From Channa striata (lineage: Eukaryota; Chordata; Actinopteri; Anabantiformes; Channidae), in contig CM065182.1 in NCBI GenBank assembly GCA_033026295.1, forward strand, positions 558,001-622,000: a stretch of 64,000 nt of DNA, given 5' to 3'. The translations under genes and the position numbers were made by a program. Positions 38,906-49,778 of this stretch are shown here, piece by piece (position 1 is the stretch's first letter; every line of letters starts with the position of its first letter). The notes under the pieces are model-generated. The model did not search any database and was not told the DNA's origin. It was given only the letters and a program-made list of their open reading frames with translations.

Positions 38906-39164
38906 TGGTAAATGATCTGCACTTATATAGCGCTTTTCTACCTGTTGGTACTCAAAGCGCTTTACACTGCTTCTTATCTACCCATTCACACTCTCAAACA
39001 CACACACATTCATACACCGATGGGGGAATGTGTATGCAGCTGGCCGACACTCACCGGGAGCAACTAAGTGGGGTTCAGTGTCTTGCTCAAGGACACTTCG
39101 ACATGTGACCAGACAACTGTGGGATTGGTGGACGACCGCGCTACCAACTGAGCCACAGTCGCCC
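38906..39164 (+). mobile_element. non-autonomous dispersed element flanked by TTAA
   Basis: It starts TGGTAAATGATCTGCACTTA, contains TATAGCGCTTTTCTACC and CTCAAAGCGCTTTACAC, and ends CCAACTGAGCCACAGTCGCC. It is bounded by TTAA at 38,902-38,905 and 39,165-39,168. The block order is that of a very common teleost interspersed repeat. TTAA target duplications are characteristic of piggyBac and Kolobok transposons, but I see no clear terminal inverted repeats, so the class is inferred. It lies about 45 bp beyond the stop codon of the neighbouring minus-strand gene, probably inside its 3' UTR. Confidence 0.7.
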
Positions 39165-39209
39165 TTAATCTGAATACTGACTCCTAGAATAACACCAGAG
39201 GATATAACA

Positions 39210-41912
39210 CTATTCCAGCTCTACCTCAAGGTCAACAGGTTTCAGTTTTCGGACAAACACAATGTCGTCCTTAACTCTAAAGTCTGGCTCGTCTAAGCTG
39301 TCCTCCGACTCCTCTTTACAGACAATCTGTGCAGACTCTGAGACCTCCATGGGCAACTCAAACACTTTGCTGAGATAACCCCCCTTCCTGCCATTTTTAC
39401 CCACCATGGCTATCACCTGAGATGCGATTGACCAGGCAAACTCCACTTTGCGGTGGCTCTGGGAGCTTAGATCAAAGTTGTACTCCAGAATCTCATACAG
39501 AGCAGGAACATATCTGTTACAGTTTTGTTCTACATATTGGTGCACCTCAAAGAGGACTTCCCTGGTCAGCACTTGTAAATCCAGTTTTGTTTTGGCTTCC
39601 GATTTTGAGTCAACCTCAAGGTCCAACCCTATTTTCTTACAGATGTGATAGCTGCTGAAATCTGTGTCCTGTGGCGCATTCCCACTTGAACTTCTTTTTT
39701 TTGGGTCAACCTTTACATCGTCGGTATCCAGATTCACCGGACCGCTGTAGCTTGGCGTTTGCAGACTGGGCTGGGAGGGACTGTTCAGTGGGACGACCAT
39801 ATTTAGCCAACTGTTTGTCTTCGGTGAGAGGTTTTGTTTTTTCATTAAGCTTTTCTGTGTTGCGTACCACCTCTGCATTACCTGTGCAGCCTTGCTTGCC
39901 CTATTTCGCAGATCCACATCAAAATTGTGCTCAAGCACATCATTAACAATCTCATTTACTGACCCACAGAGCTCTCTGGTGAAGCTAAAAACTTCAAGAA
40001 CAGCGCCCGTGGTGAGAGCAGTCAAATCAAGCTTCTTGCTTTCTGGAACTTCTTTTGACGACCAAAGGTTTATACCCAACTTTCTACAGAAAGGGTGACG
40101 ACTCACATGTTTCTGATGGTTTGAAGCAGAACCTGACAAATCCCAGTTCGCCTGCTGCTCTTGTTCAAGTTCCAGTTCAGTTTGGGAATAACTGGTCACA
40201 TCAACTATGTTGTAAACCTCAGGAAACGGAAAGGGACTGCTGAGAAAGGCTGCTTTCTTTCTATCAGGGTGGTTCTGAAGATACTTTTCTTTTGTTATGA
40301 TGTAATAAATAAAAATGCGCAGATGTGTGTCATCTTGGAAGGAAAGGTGGAAGTTGTTCCCTAGAACGTCAAATAAGAAAGTGCGAAGGCTCTTTGTCAT
40401 CGCAATAGCAAATTTGAAAATTTCCAATAAAACCCAGTTGGTGAGTAGTTCTAAATCCAAGTTCTGTTTGTTGCCTGAACTAACATTGAAGTCTAAACCT
40501 ATCTCTCTGCAGTGCGCAAACAAGTCGTTCACGCCGCTTGACCTCAGAAGTTGTCTGGAGCGAGTAGCACGCCTCATCCACAGTTTCTGCTTTGGTGTTT
40601 TCACTTTTTTGTCCCCAATTCCGTCTTCAGAAAAGAGATTACGCTTTGTTTTAGGACTCCTGTCCTTTGGATGGAAGTTGTTGCTGATGGCCTGGGGCTG
40701 CACTGGACAGAGGAAAGCTTCTCCCTCTTCTTCTTTTTGTGCATCCGAGGAAACTGATGGCTTTGTTTCGACAGCTGTTCCTGAGAAACTTCCAAGATCA
40801 TTTTTTTCTATCCTGGCCTCTGCACCCGACTGCATTTCTGTCTCACAATCAACTGGGCACATATATGACAGGTCAGAGTCCTGCCAAATTTCTTGGGCAT
40901 CACTGTCCCTGTGCTTCAGTGTTTCCCTTCTCTTACTGGCCACAGTTAGTTTTTCTAGGTCGTGAAAATCAGTGTCAGGGTTTTTTCTCTTTTTATACTT
41001 TTGTTCTCGTACTCGCTTGTACTGCACTTGAAACGTCTCCTTCCGGAAAGCGTTCTTATTCTCGACCGTTAGGCAGGCATTTTTCCTCTCTATCAGTTTG
41101 TTCAACTGCAAACGGAACATAATTTTGTCCAACTCCAGGCCAAAGTTTTGCTTGACTATATCATTAACTATTTGTTTGTGTGTTCCACAAAGCGCTCTAG
41201 AAAAGTCAAGCAGCTCTATCATCAGGCCGATGGTCACCAGATTTGGGGATAGTTTCTGTTTGGGTGTTTCGTGTGGTCGAACAGCCAGAGTCACACCAGT
41301 TCTTTTGCAGAAAGGGTAACCTCCACCTGTTAATTTTAAGCGAAATCCTCCTTTTCGCTTTAAAATGAACGCACTGCTCGGGACTCCGTCACTTTCGCTC
41401 TTTTGGTTTTCTGGAGACTCTTTAATTTTGCTGTCATCAGTGAGGACTGAAATATCTGTGGTTTTATTCCTTTTAGGGTAGTATCGTTTAGGCACCTCGG
41501 ACTCTGTGGACGCCTTTATAACGTCTGGGTCTGGGAGTGGAAATGTTTCTACCCATTTACAAGGTCTCAGCTTCACTGTGTCCTTAAGCTGCTTGATTTT
41601 ATTATGAACACGTGTTGCATATTCATAGTACTGCATGTCATTATCCACGTCCACACCAAGGTCAAAGTTGAATTCCAGTATTTCAAACAAAAAATACTTC
41701 TGAGACCTGGTCACGGTTTTGGCAAATTCACAAATCTCCAGAATCACAGCATTTGTCAACAGATGTTGATCTAACTTGTCTTTCCTTTCTAACGCTGCGT
41801 TGAACTCCAGTCCGATTTCAACTGACTCTGGGAAGGGGAGACCGGCTTTCCGATACCTAATTCCATGGTGGGTGCGGCGCTGCCAAACGTAGTAGTCGTC
41901 TATGCCCTCCAT
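39210..41912 (-). CDS. uncharacterised five-module repeat protein (about 900 aa)
   Basis: I do not recognise this family. From the preferred start (ATG at 41,912, Kozak-like GAACATGG) it encodes 900 residues without an intron. The open frame extends 39 codons further upstream to 42,029, but a good acceptor (TTGTTATTTTACAG) ends at 41,975 inside that extension, so the extension probably includes intron. Five copies of a module of about 60 residues occur at roughly 26-85, 199-259, 465-523, 606-666 and 755-815. Shared features are a Cys-[RK]-x-[IL]-G-[LIV] entry, KLD-x-x-[LV]-[LV]T, a hydrophobic helix-like stretch and a closing NF[DGH][LV]. Copies 1, 3 and 5 (type A) end like FLFEILEFNFDL and are followed by a [FP]-x-[LF]-P motif. 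Copies 2 and 4 (type B) carry LCG...IVND. Linkers are charged, with basic nuclear-localisation-like patches near 299-312 and 435-454. The C-terminus is acidic around a hydrophobic DIVFV, resembling a SUMO-interacting motif. The function is unknown; a nuclear scaffold or interaction role is inference. Confidence 0.8.
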   Translation of the reverse strand: MEGIDDYYVWQRRTHHGIRYRKAGLPFPESVEIGLEFNAALERKDKLDQHLLTNAVILEICEFAKTVTRSQKYFLFEILEFNFDLGVDVDNDMQYYEYATRVHNKIKQLKDTVKLRPCKWVETFPLPDPDVIKASTESEVPKRYYPKRNKTTDISVLTDDSKIKESPENQKSESDGVPSSAFILKRKGGFRLKLTGGGYPFCKRTGVTLAVRPHETPKQKLSPNLVTIGLMIELLDFSRALCGTHKQIVNDIVKQNFGLELDKIMFRLQLNKLIERKNACLTVENKNAFRKETFQVQYKRVREQKYKKRKNPDTDFHDLEKLTVASKRRETLKHRDSDAQEIWQDSDLSYMCPVDCETEMQSGAEARIEKNDLGSFSGTAVETKPSVSSDAQKEEEGEAFLCPVQPQAISNNFHPKDRSPKTKRNLFSEDGIGDKKVKTPKQKLWMRRATRSRQLLRSSGVNDLFAHCREIGLDFNVSSGNKQNLDLELLTNWVLLEIFKFAIAMTKSLRTFLFDVLGNNFHLSFQDDTHLRIFIYYIITKEKYLQNHPDRKKAAFLSSPFPFPEVYNIVDVTSYSQTELELEQEQQANWDLSGSASNHQKHVSRHPFCRKLGINLWSSKEVPESKKLDLTALTTGAVLEVFSFTRELCGSVNEIVNDVLEHNFDVDLRNRASKAAQVMQRWYATQKSLMKKQNLSPKTNSWLNMVVPLNSPSQPSLQTPSYSGPVNLDTDDVKVDPKKRSSSGNAPQDTDFSSYHICKKIGLDLEVDSKSEAKTKLDLQVLTREVLFEVHQYVEQNCNRYVPALYEILEYNFDLSSQSHRKVEFAWSIASQVIAMVGKNGRKGGYLSKVFELPMEVSESAQIVCKEESEDSLDEPDFRVKDDIVFVRKLKPVDLEVELE

Positions 41913-41974
41913 GTTCACAGCCAGAAGGCGATCGCGATGGAAGTCGAGTCCTGGTAGAGATTTTGTCGACTTTT

Positions 41975-42713
41975 CTGTAAAATAACAAAATAGTTTCACT
42001 CTAAAGGTACGAGGGTCTCGAGAAGACAAGTAAAAGAGACAAATGAGAGCACAAACAGACTTCCAGAGGAATTCTCTGCAAAGGAAGGATAAATATCAAC
42101 ATCATATCAGATTCTGCATAAATGGAACATCTGCTTTGTATGTGACACAGAACACGTGGCTGAAGTTAGTGGCAGTGAAAGAAGTTACGGTCCTAGAACA
42201 TGTTCTTTCAGCTGTGGGATCCCTTTGCTAGAATACGGTTTCAGTGTTTTCCCTTTATAGGTCACATGGAATATTATCTAAATGACACTTATTAACAAGG
42301 CTGTGGCTGATTAAGACATTTTGCCTTTATTATTCTGCTAAACATGTTCTCAAATAATTCATTGTTTGGTCAATAAAATGTCCACAAAATAGATGAAAGA
42401 CAGTGTTATTCTACTGTCCAACGTGAGGTCTTTAGATAGTCTTTCCTAAATCAGAGTTTACATGAAATCGACAGCATTACAATCACCTAACAGGAAGCAG
42501 GACATTGACATTGTGCGTGAAGTGCACAGCTCAGCTTGTAGTCTGAGACACTGTCTCCGACCGGAAGCCGAGATCCTGAGCCGTTTGCGAGGCCACAAAA
42601 ACAGGAGTCAGCTTTCATGCTAACGCTAGCCTGGCGCTAGGTTAGCACCGCAGGCGGTCGGGGGCAGCTCAGGGGTCCGAGTGAGCACCGAGACGATAAA
42701 GACGGACGCTCAC
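41975..42713 (-). other. predicted 5' intron of the five-module gene
   Basis: Reading on the minus strand, a donor GTCAG|GTGAGC ends a putative exon at 42,714, and the acceptor TTGTTATTTTACAG precedes 41,974. The 739-bp interval between is AT-rich with no open frame of interest. Splicing would place the 41,912 ATG about 62 bp into exon 2, leaving exon 1 untranslated. A 46-codon open frame in exon 1 would not join in frame with the large exon. Confidence 0.5.
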
Positions 42714-42870
42714 CTGACACTGAGACCGGCGCCGCTCATCCGCAGGTTTGACGGCGGTGCAGTGCGGGCTGTAGCTTCCGACCATATGCCCCGGTCCCGG
42801 CGAGCAGCCGCACCGCGCCGCGTTCAGGGGCCCATCGGAAACCACACGCACAACTCAAAGACAGGGACAG
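42540..42870 (-). promoter_or_regulatory. CpG-rich promoter and 5' exon of the five-module gene
   Basis: The composition changes abruptly to GC- and CpG-rich here (CCGGTCCCGGCGAGCAGCCG, CACCGCGCCGCG), unlike the AT-rich flanks. The putative first exon (about 42,714-42,850) with its GT donor lies inside it. No TATA box is evident. That pattern fits a broad, housekeeping-type promoter transcribing leftwards. The transcription start is not determined. Confidence 0.5.
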
Positions 42871-43990
42871 TTCTCCAGAGGGGGGGGACTCTGCTGCTCA
42901 CGGCGCCTTTTAATGACTTTCTCTCATTTTATTTCCCTCTGAGGACAAAGATCATCTCCGCTGTGGATCAGAATGAAGAGTAAAGGCTAAAGAGGAATAC
43001 TTTTATTTAATATTATCGTTGGTGTTTGTGAAATGACAAACGATTCTGTTTCTCGTTTCTTAAACGCAACAGGGGGAGAAACGTTTCCTTTACTTAATTA
43101 AAGTTCATTAACTTCATGGGTAAAATGACAACTGTCCAAGTATGAAAAATCACACTAACCCGAAACAAAACCATAGAAAATACGAGAATGTGACAGAAAA
43201 AAGTCCCCGATGTTAAGAACTCACGGAGAAGCCAACGTGTCCTGCCTGTTTAATTCATTTCTTGAATCAGGTCACAGTTCAGAAACCAAACCGCGTTGTC
43301 GGTGCTGAACAGATGCCCCCAGATAACCCCCGACTTACAGACAGACACTCACTTCAACTGTCCGAGCCATTCTACACTCACTCATCTCATTTTTATGGTA
43401 TTATATTATTTCTGATTATCTCTGTACTTGTTTCATTTTGTGTCACACCTTTGCACCTAAACTTTTCTTTCTGTACATGTTGCGTTTGCACCTGACACCA
43501 GGACTAATACCCAGCACTGTCCAGTGTTCATAACTGTGCCTGGAAATAAACGGTTTTCTGATCCGGATTAATTAAAGAAATAAAAAGTCAGTGTGCAGCG
43601 GGTCTGAGACCGGAGTCCGTCTGTGAACCGGCTCAGTCACCGACAGCCTACGTGTGTTTACGTCCAGCCCAAACCTCGACGATTAAAAGCCAGCGAAGCC
43701 CGTTACTGCAGTGAGGCGCTGTCCCCGTGTTATCGCGGGTCTCTACTTTGTGCAGCACCGCCGAAATGATTCAGCCCGAACCCGTCTGACCCGTTCTAGG
43801 AAACGAAAAGTGAAGAAAACTCGCTGCGTGTTGAACGAAGTGACGGTGTGTCGAGGAGGTTTGGGGTCTCCCGGAGTCAAATCAAAGAGTCCCTGTGGAC
43901 AATCAGGGGCCCGGCTTGAAGGTTAGGACCGTGCCTCCCTGCCGTTCTGGCTTTTGTGTTCGGAGACCTCCGCTGTCTGTGGATTTTGAC
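42871..43990. other. spacer between the five-module gene and H1
   Basis: Nothing coding is supported. CpG content rises again towards 43,600 as the histone H1 promoter is approached. Confidence 0.55.
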
Positions 43991-44139
43991 TCCCGAACGC
44001 AGCAGAGAAAACACAAGTGTCGCCGCTTTTCTGCATTCCAGCAGCGCGGCCGGGCGGGTTGCCTCTCCACGGTTCTCATGTCCGTTATAAGTCCGCGTCC
44101 TGCGCTGAGCGCGGCTCACAGCGACACCGAGCACCGAAC
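43991..44139 (+). promoter_or_regulatory. histone H1 promoter
   Basis: AAACACAAG at 44,009-44,017 is the H1-specific AC-box, located about 75 bp before a TATA-like TTATAAG at 44,085-44,091. GC-rich sequence (GCGCGGCCGGGCGGG) lies between. The spacing to the ATG at 44,140 leaves a short 5' UTR, as usual for replication-dependent H1 genes. Confidence 0.7.
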
Positions 44140-44793
44140 ATGGCAGAGGAAGCTCCAGCGGCGGCTCCAGCACCTGCGGCCCCGGCCAAGGCGCCGGCCA
44201 AGGCGCCGAAGAAGAAGGCCGCTCCCCGTGTCAAGAAGGAGGGACCCAGCCTCCCGAAGCTCATCGTCAGCGCCGTGGCTGAGTCCAAGGAGCGGAAGGG
44301 AACGTCGTTGGCGGCGCTTAAGAAGCTGTTGGCCGCTAAAGGAGTCGACGTGACCAAAGCCAACAAACGCATCAACACCACCGTCACGAAGCTGGTGACC
44401 CAGGGCGCGCTAAGCCAGACCAAAGGAACCGGGGCCTCCGGCTCCTTCAAGCTCGCTAAGAAAGAGCCTAAAGCCGCTAAACCAGCCAAGACAGCGGCGA
44501 AGAAGAAGAAGGCGCCGGTCAAAACAAAGAAGCCCGCCGCTAAGAAACCTGCGGCCGCCAAGAAGCCCAAGGCAGCCGCAGCCAAGAAGCCGGCAGCTGC
44601 TAAGAAGTCTCCCAAGAAGGTCAAGAAGCCCGCAGCGGCGGCCAAGAAGCCGGCGAAGAGCCCCGCCAAGAAGGCGGCAAAGAGCCCCGCTAAGAAAGTG
44701 GTGAAGAAAGCCCCGGCAGCCAAGAAAGCCCCCGCCAAGAAGGCGGCCAAGCCCAAAGCCAAGAAGGCGGCGGCGGCGGCGAAGAAGAAGTGA
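44140..44793 (+). CDS. h1: linker histone H1, replication-dependent
   Basis: Binds linker DNA at the nucleosome entry and exit site and compacts chromatin. The intronless ORF encodes 217 residues, normal for somatic H1. It has an Ala/Pro/Lys N-terminal tail (1-34), a winged-helix globular domain at about 35-108 (starting [12 protein letters not shown], containing [12 protein letters not shown], ending GSFKLAKK), and a long Lys/Ala/Pro C-terminal tail with several S-P-x-K motifs, the usual CDK sites. The start was chosen at 44,140 because [10 protein letters not shown] is the typical H1 N-terminus; the longer open frame upstream runs through the promoter. It is the first of three same-strand histone genes. 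The large antisense frame opposite it is a codon-bias shadow. The exact paralog number is not assigned. Confidence 0.97.
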   Translation: MAEEAPAAAPAPAAPAKAPAKAPKKKAAPRVKKEGPSLPKLIVSAVAESKERKGTSLAALKKLLAAKGVDVTKANKRINTTVTKLVTQGALSQTKGTGASGSFKLAKKEPKAAKPAKTAAKKKKAPVKTKKPAAKKPAAAKKPKAAAAKKPAAAKKSPKKVKKPAAAAKKPAKSPAKKAAKSPAKKVVKKAPAAKKAPAKKAAKPKAKKAAAAAKKK

Positions 44794-44814
44794 GCGGACA
44801 TCAACCAACACAAC

Positions 44815-44830
44815 GGCTCTTTTAAGAGCC
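44815..44830 (+). terminator. H1 histone 3' stem-loop
   Basis: GGCTCT-TTTA-AGAGCC forms the canonical 6-bp stem and 4-nt loop bound by SLBP, 22 bp after the stop. A purine-rich downstream element (CTGAAGAGCTG, about 44,842) fits U7 snRNP binding. Together they mark a replication-dependent, non-polyadenylated mRNA. Confidence 0.95.
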
Positions 44831-44845
44831 ACACACCCCGACTGA

Positions 44846-45600
44846 AGAGCTGCTTCCCGGTGGGATCTCAGGGTCTTTATCAGAGGGTGGAGAATGAGCT
44901 GGTACCGGCACTCAGCTCCGTGGGAGCGTGTGTTTGGGCCAGAGTGAGTGTGTGTGTGTGAACCCGCAGGAGCGTCTGTGCATCGCGGGGAGGATTTTTA
45001 TATTTCCCACTGTGGGGCGCTTTGTGACGTCACACTGAATTATGTTCGTTCGAATCTGTCATTTTCTAGCTGGGTGACTGTTTATAAAATAAACATTTTT
45101 TTTTTAAATAACTAAAAGTCTTGCGTCCTTAGTGGAAATGAACATTACATCTTCACTCTCGCCGTGTGTGCACATGAAAACAGTCCCTTTGTTCTGGTCT
45201 GTTATGGCTGTTGGTCCATTAGCACTATGATCTGATGCATAAACATCTAGCTCTCTTTTCATTGTAGTTCACGAATGAGAACTTTTCAAAACAAATTCAT
45301 CAGTTCATCAATCCAACTGTTATTTTTGCTATCAGTTAATCTGTGAGGTTGTAAAAGCAGAAATCTATCTAAAAGAGAAAATATTAATTTTAACTTTGGT
45401 TTTATATCAGTTCAAACCATATTTTTGTCTTGTCCTTTCTTCTTAAAACTAACATATTTCATAATGAGCATTTTGCTATTATTAAACGTTCAAAACAATA
45501 CAATTAATTTGCTTTTTGTTAGGAACCGTATCTCTTGATTATTGGTTACATTTAAATTTGTTTGTCCAATAGTTTTTGAACAAAACTAAGGTGGGCGCGC
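44846..45600. other. H1-H3 spacer
   Basis: AT-rich and non-coding. Inverted and direct CCAAT motifs appear towards its right end (about 45,540 and 45,566) and probably belong to the H3 promoter. Confidence 0.7.
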
Positions 45601-45615
45601 TCCTCCTTATCTGGA

Positions 45616-45655
45616 CCAATCACAGCCGAGCTCTGCCCGGCACTCTCTATATAAA
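45616..45655 (+). promoter_or_regulatory. histone H3 core promoter
   Basis: CCAAT at 45,616-45,620 and a strong TATATAAA at 45,648-45,655, about 70 bp before the ATG. This is the typical CCAAT/TATA pair of replication-dependent core histone genes. Confidence 0.85.
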
Positions 45656-45683
45656 GCCGCCATCCTCGGGTTTCCAGCGTTGA

Positions 45684-46133
<450 letters not shown>

Positions 46134-46159
46134 AGCGTCCGACCCACAAAAACCACAAC

Positions 46160-46175
46160 GGCTCTTTTCAGAGCC
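46160..46175 (+). terminator. H3 histone 3' stem-loop
   Basis: GGCTCT-TTTC-AGAGCC, the SLBP hairpin, 26 bp after the stop. The loop differs from the H1 hairpin by one base. Confidence 0.95.
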
Positions 46176-46700
46176 ACACACCCAGACTGGGAGCAAAGCC
46201 TGGACACACACACGTTTGTACCTCTGTCCCTGTGCGGACACTCACTGACGTAATCCACTTATTCGCCCCTAAACCCGGTGCTGAGCCTCACAGCTGAAGT
46301 TCTCACTCTGTATCTGTATAAACAAGCGGCGCCGGGTGAAAGAGGCAATTTTCATAATAAGGCGTGTTACGTCACACACTGACCCTCACGTGCTCACGTC
46401 CCGGCACGTTAATGTTTCAAAAGCAGCATCATTAACACCCGCCTGTTTCCCCGCTGTTACATATGTGTCGGCCAAGATGCTTATTTTCACACTGCTCGTC
46501 GTTTATCGTGTTCAAAGTTAAACCACTGTGGGTCATGATGTTCCTGTTATGGAACGTTTCAACGCCGGCGGCATGTTTTAAATGTTAGCCGGTTACGTTG
46601 CTAACGGAAGTGACGTACACCCTCAGGTTTGAACTGGACTCCGCACGTACTGATGGGAACTTACGTCAAGTACTGGGACATCTACAACAAGGCTGCTGTT
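46176..46700. other. H3-H2A spacer
   Basis: Non-coding, moderately GC-rich; nothing but promoter-proximal sequence at its right end. Confidence 0.7.
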
Positions 46701-46705
46701 TTCTC

Positions 46706-47196
<491 letters not shown>

Positions 47197-47228
47197 ACTG
47201 GGACCCGCTGCGACGTCCACAACACAAC

Positions 47229-47244
47229 GGCTCTTTTCAGAGCC
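47229..47244 (+). terminator. H2A histone 3' stem-loop
   Basis: GGCTCT-TTTC-AGAGCC hairpin 32 bp after the stop, followed by a histone downstream element AAAGAGCTC near 47,257, the U7 snRNP target. Confidence 0.95.
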
Positions 47245-47264
47245 ACGCACCCCGATAAAGAGCT

Positions 47265-48867
47265 CAGCTCCTCCCTTTGCTGGAGACCCGCTGGTCGTTG
47301 GGGCTCGTCAGGGCGCCGTGATCACGTGCGTGTTTGTTGTGGGTCTGTGTCAGTGGACAAACACGCGCCGTCAATATTTAATAACTGACGGAACCGGAAT
47401 AAACGTCTCGGGAAACTGCGGCCTCGTGCTAACGTGACGGGTGCAGCCGGTACACGTGACCTTGTCTGCCACCTGTACAGTGTCTTTCCCGCCTCCGTCC
47501 CTCTGTCCTCTGCATCCTAATGTCTCCTCCTCTGAACGTGTCCGGACCACCTCAGTCTGTCCTCTCGGACTTTATCTCCACAACATCCAACAGGATCTGT
47601 CCCTCTGTCCCTCTGTCTCCTTCCTGATCCTGTCCATGCTTGTCATGGCTCTGATACCAGCACAGTCCACACGACAGTCAAACGACAACACGCACAACGT
47701 CAGGGATTTAGAACTGAAGCCGATTTGAAATAAACCTGATGACAGAATATTAAAATCGGTTTGGATTCTTGCTGAAAACACTAGTGTCCCGAAACTGTCC
47801 GGTGTTGAACACAGGGTGGCAGCAGCAGATCACGTCACTGTATGTGGAATCATCGGTGGTTTTGCTTCTTTCAGGACACTGAACCAAAATTACTGCATTT
47901 CTGTCTTTCTCACTGTGGCACCAGCAGACGGAACTGCTGATGAGTTTTTAACTAATTTAATCAGACATGAGACGGTTTGAATTGATTTGAATTTAACAAA
48001 ATCCTCCCATCCGTCATTAAACAACTTGAATATGATACAGCCTCTGTCTGTGCACCTGGAGAAATGTTAGTTAGTTATTAACAACTGAATTATTATAGAT
48101 CTTTCTAGTGATTGCTGGAGGAGTTACAGATTTTCACCAGCAAATTAGGAAAAACAAAGGGAAAAAACATTTGTATGAAAAATCAAGTCTGTGCAGGTAA
48201 ACGTGTATTTTTACTTTAGAGAGACTGATGTAGATTTATAGATTTACTCTATTACATAATGACCCACAATAAACTACTTTCAGCACAGCAGCAACATTAA
48301 TACTGATTCACACATAAGTGAATCTGTAACAATAATTACACAGAAAAAACTCAGAGTTCATAGAGAAAATCCTTTAAGGACAGTAGATATATTTTTTAAC
48401 TCACAGTTAAATGTCTGCATACACAGAAAATAAATCTGCAGTCTGCGAAAGAAAACCAGGTCTCCCGTGAAAATGACGCTGAGTCCACGTAAACCTGGAG
48501 GTTGCTGTGGTCTGTTAAGCATCAGTAAGAATTTGAGTGTTGCATCATGTGATGCACAGACAGTGGGATCAGAACTGCAAATGTTCCTTTAGATGTTTGG
48601 TCTGCGGTGGTTAGGATCTATGGAGAACGGTCTAGGGAGGAAACCAGTAAACTTGACACAAGGTTATGGACGGCCTAGCCTTACTGATGCACGAGGGAAG
48701 TGAAGGCCCGCACATGTCGTCTGATCCAGGAGAAGAGCCCTCACTCAAACCGCAGAACAAGCTGCTGCTGTTCCGTATGACTGCTGTGTTTTTTTCCCAT
48801 GGGGTGGGCGGCTGTGGGGAAACGTGCATCACAGACCTGGATACGAGATGGCACAGGATGCAGCTTG
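47265..48867. other. non-coding stretch after the histones
   Basis: No H2B or H4 and no other gene. 47,500-47,640 is pyrimidine-rich (repeated CCCTCTGTC). The remainder is AT-rich. Confidence 0.65.
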
Positions 48868-49078
48868 AGGAGGAAGGTTAGCCAGGTCTCAGTCCAAACA
48901 TCTGGGATGTGCTGGGAAAACTAATCCAAACACTGGAGGCTCCACCTGAGAACTTCCAGGACTTTAAGGACCTGCTACTGATGCCAGATACCACTGCAAA
49001 CCTTCAGCGGACCAGTGCTGTGTTGGCGGATAATGATTATCATGCTGTTGGTCATAATGTTATGGCTGATTGGTGAAT
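48868..49078 (-). mobile_element. dispersed DNA-element-like repeat, terminal part
   Basis: Read on the minus strand it starts CACCAATCAGCCATAACATT and continues ATGACCAACAGCATG, matching my memory of a widespread fish repeat that begins CACCGATCAGCCATAACATTATGACC. The inner part (ATCTGGGATGTGCTGG on the plus strand) also matches in order. The class is uncertain and only one end is present. A shorter copy lies at 38,269-38,310. Confidence 0.65.
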
Positions 49079-49177
49079 ATGCTTTCTGTTAGATAGGTTT
49101 TGATTAGCTCCAGCTATGAAAGCACTTCAGAAGTCAGTGCTTTTACTGGCGTGGTGACACCTGCCTTGTTGCTACAC

Positions 49178-49207
49178 AAAAGCTAAGCTAAGCTAAGCTA
49201 AGCTAAG
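49178..49207 (+). repeat. (AGCTA)n pentanucleotide array
   Basis: AGCTA is repeated about five to six times in tandem. Because the unit contains AGCT the array is partly self-complementary. Confidence 0.85.
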
Positions 49208-49572
49208 CAGTGACGTATTTTCTTGCATGCAAACTATGTCAAGGTGAACAACAGCCAGCGAGGCCATAAACGGCTTCAGAGTTTACGACCCACCACCATC
49301 AAACTTTCCATAAAGTTTTATGACCGTTGGCAGGTTAATGGTTTACCTGAGGACAGGTGACAGAGGAAAACAGAAACAAGATGGACGCCCAGTTCACACA
49401 CACAAACCTCCTTATCTGTGCTCTTAGTCCTCGCTCTGTCCTCCTTTATAAGACCTTTTCTTGTCTCTGTCTTTGGCTTTAGATAAAGCCAATAAACTAA
49501 AGGGTGTCAGAGTCGAACATAACGACCGGTAAAAGGTAACTAAGTACATTCACTCAAAATGAATAATTGGAG

Positions 49573-49778
49573 AAACTGGGACCAGTTGAGATGGTTCGGG
49601 CATTTGTGAGGATGGACACCTCACACTGGATGTTATTTAGGGAAATCTAAGTGGTAGGGGACCCCAGGACAGACCCATTATATGTTTCATATAATGCCTG
49701 GGAATGCTTCAGGACCCCCCGGTAGTCCGGACTACCTTCACGAATCTGAGCCAACATGGAAAGAAGGCGATGGATGGG
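49573..49778 (+). mobile_element. LINE 3'-end remnant (RTE-like)
   Basis: GAGATGGTTCGGGCATTTGTGAGGATG, then AGGGGACCCCAGGACAGACCC, TGCCTGGGAATGCTTC and a terminal GAAGGCGATGGATGG, follow the order of the last part of fish RTE-type LINEs ('RWFGHL...' coding end and GATGGATGG tail). Heavily mutated and inactive. Confidence 0.7.
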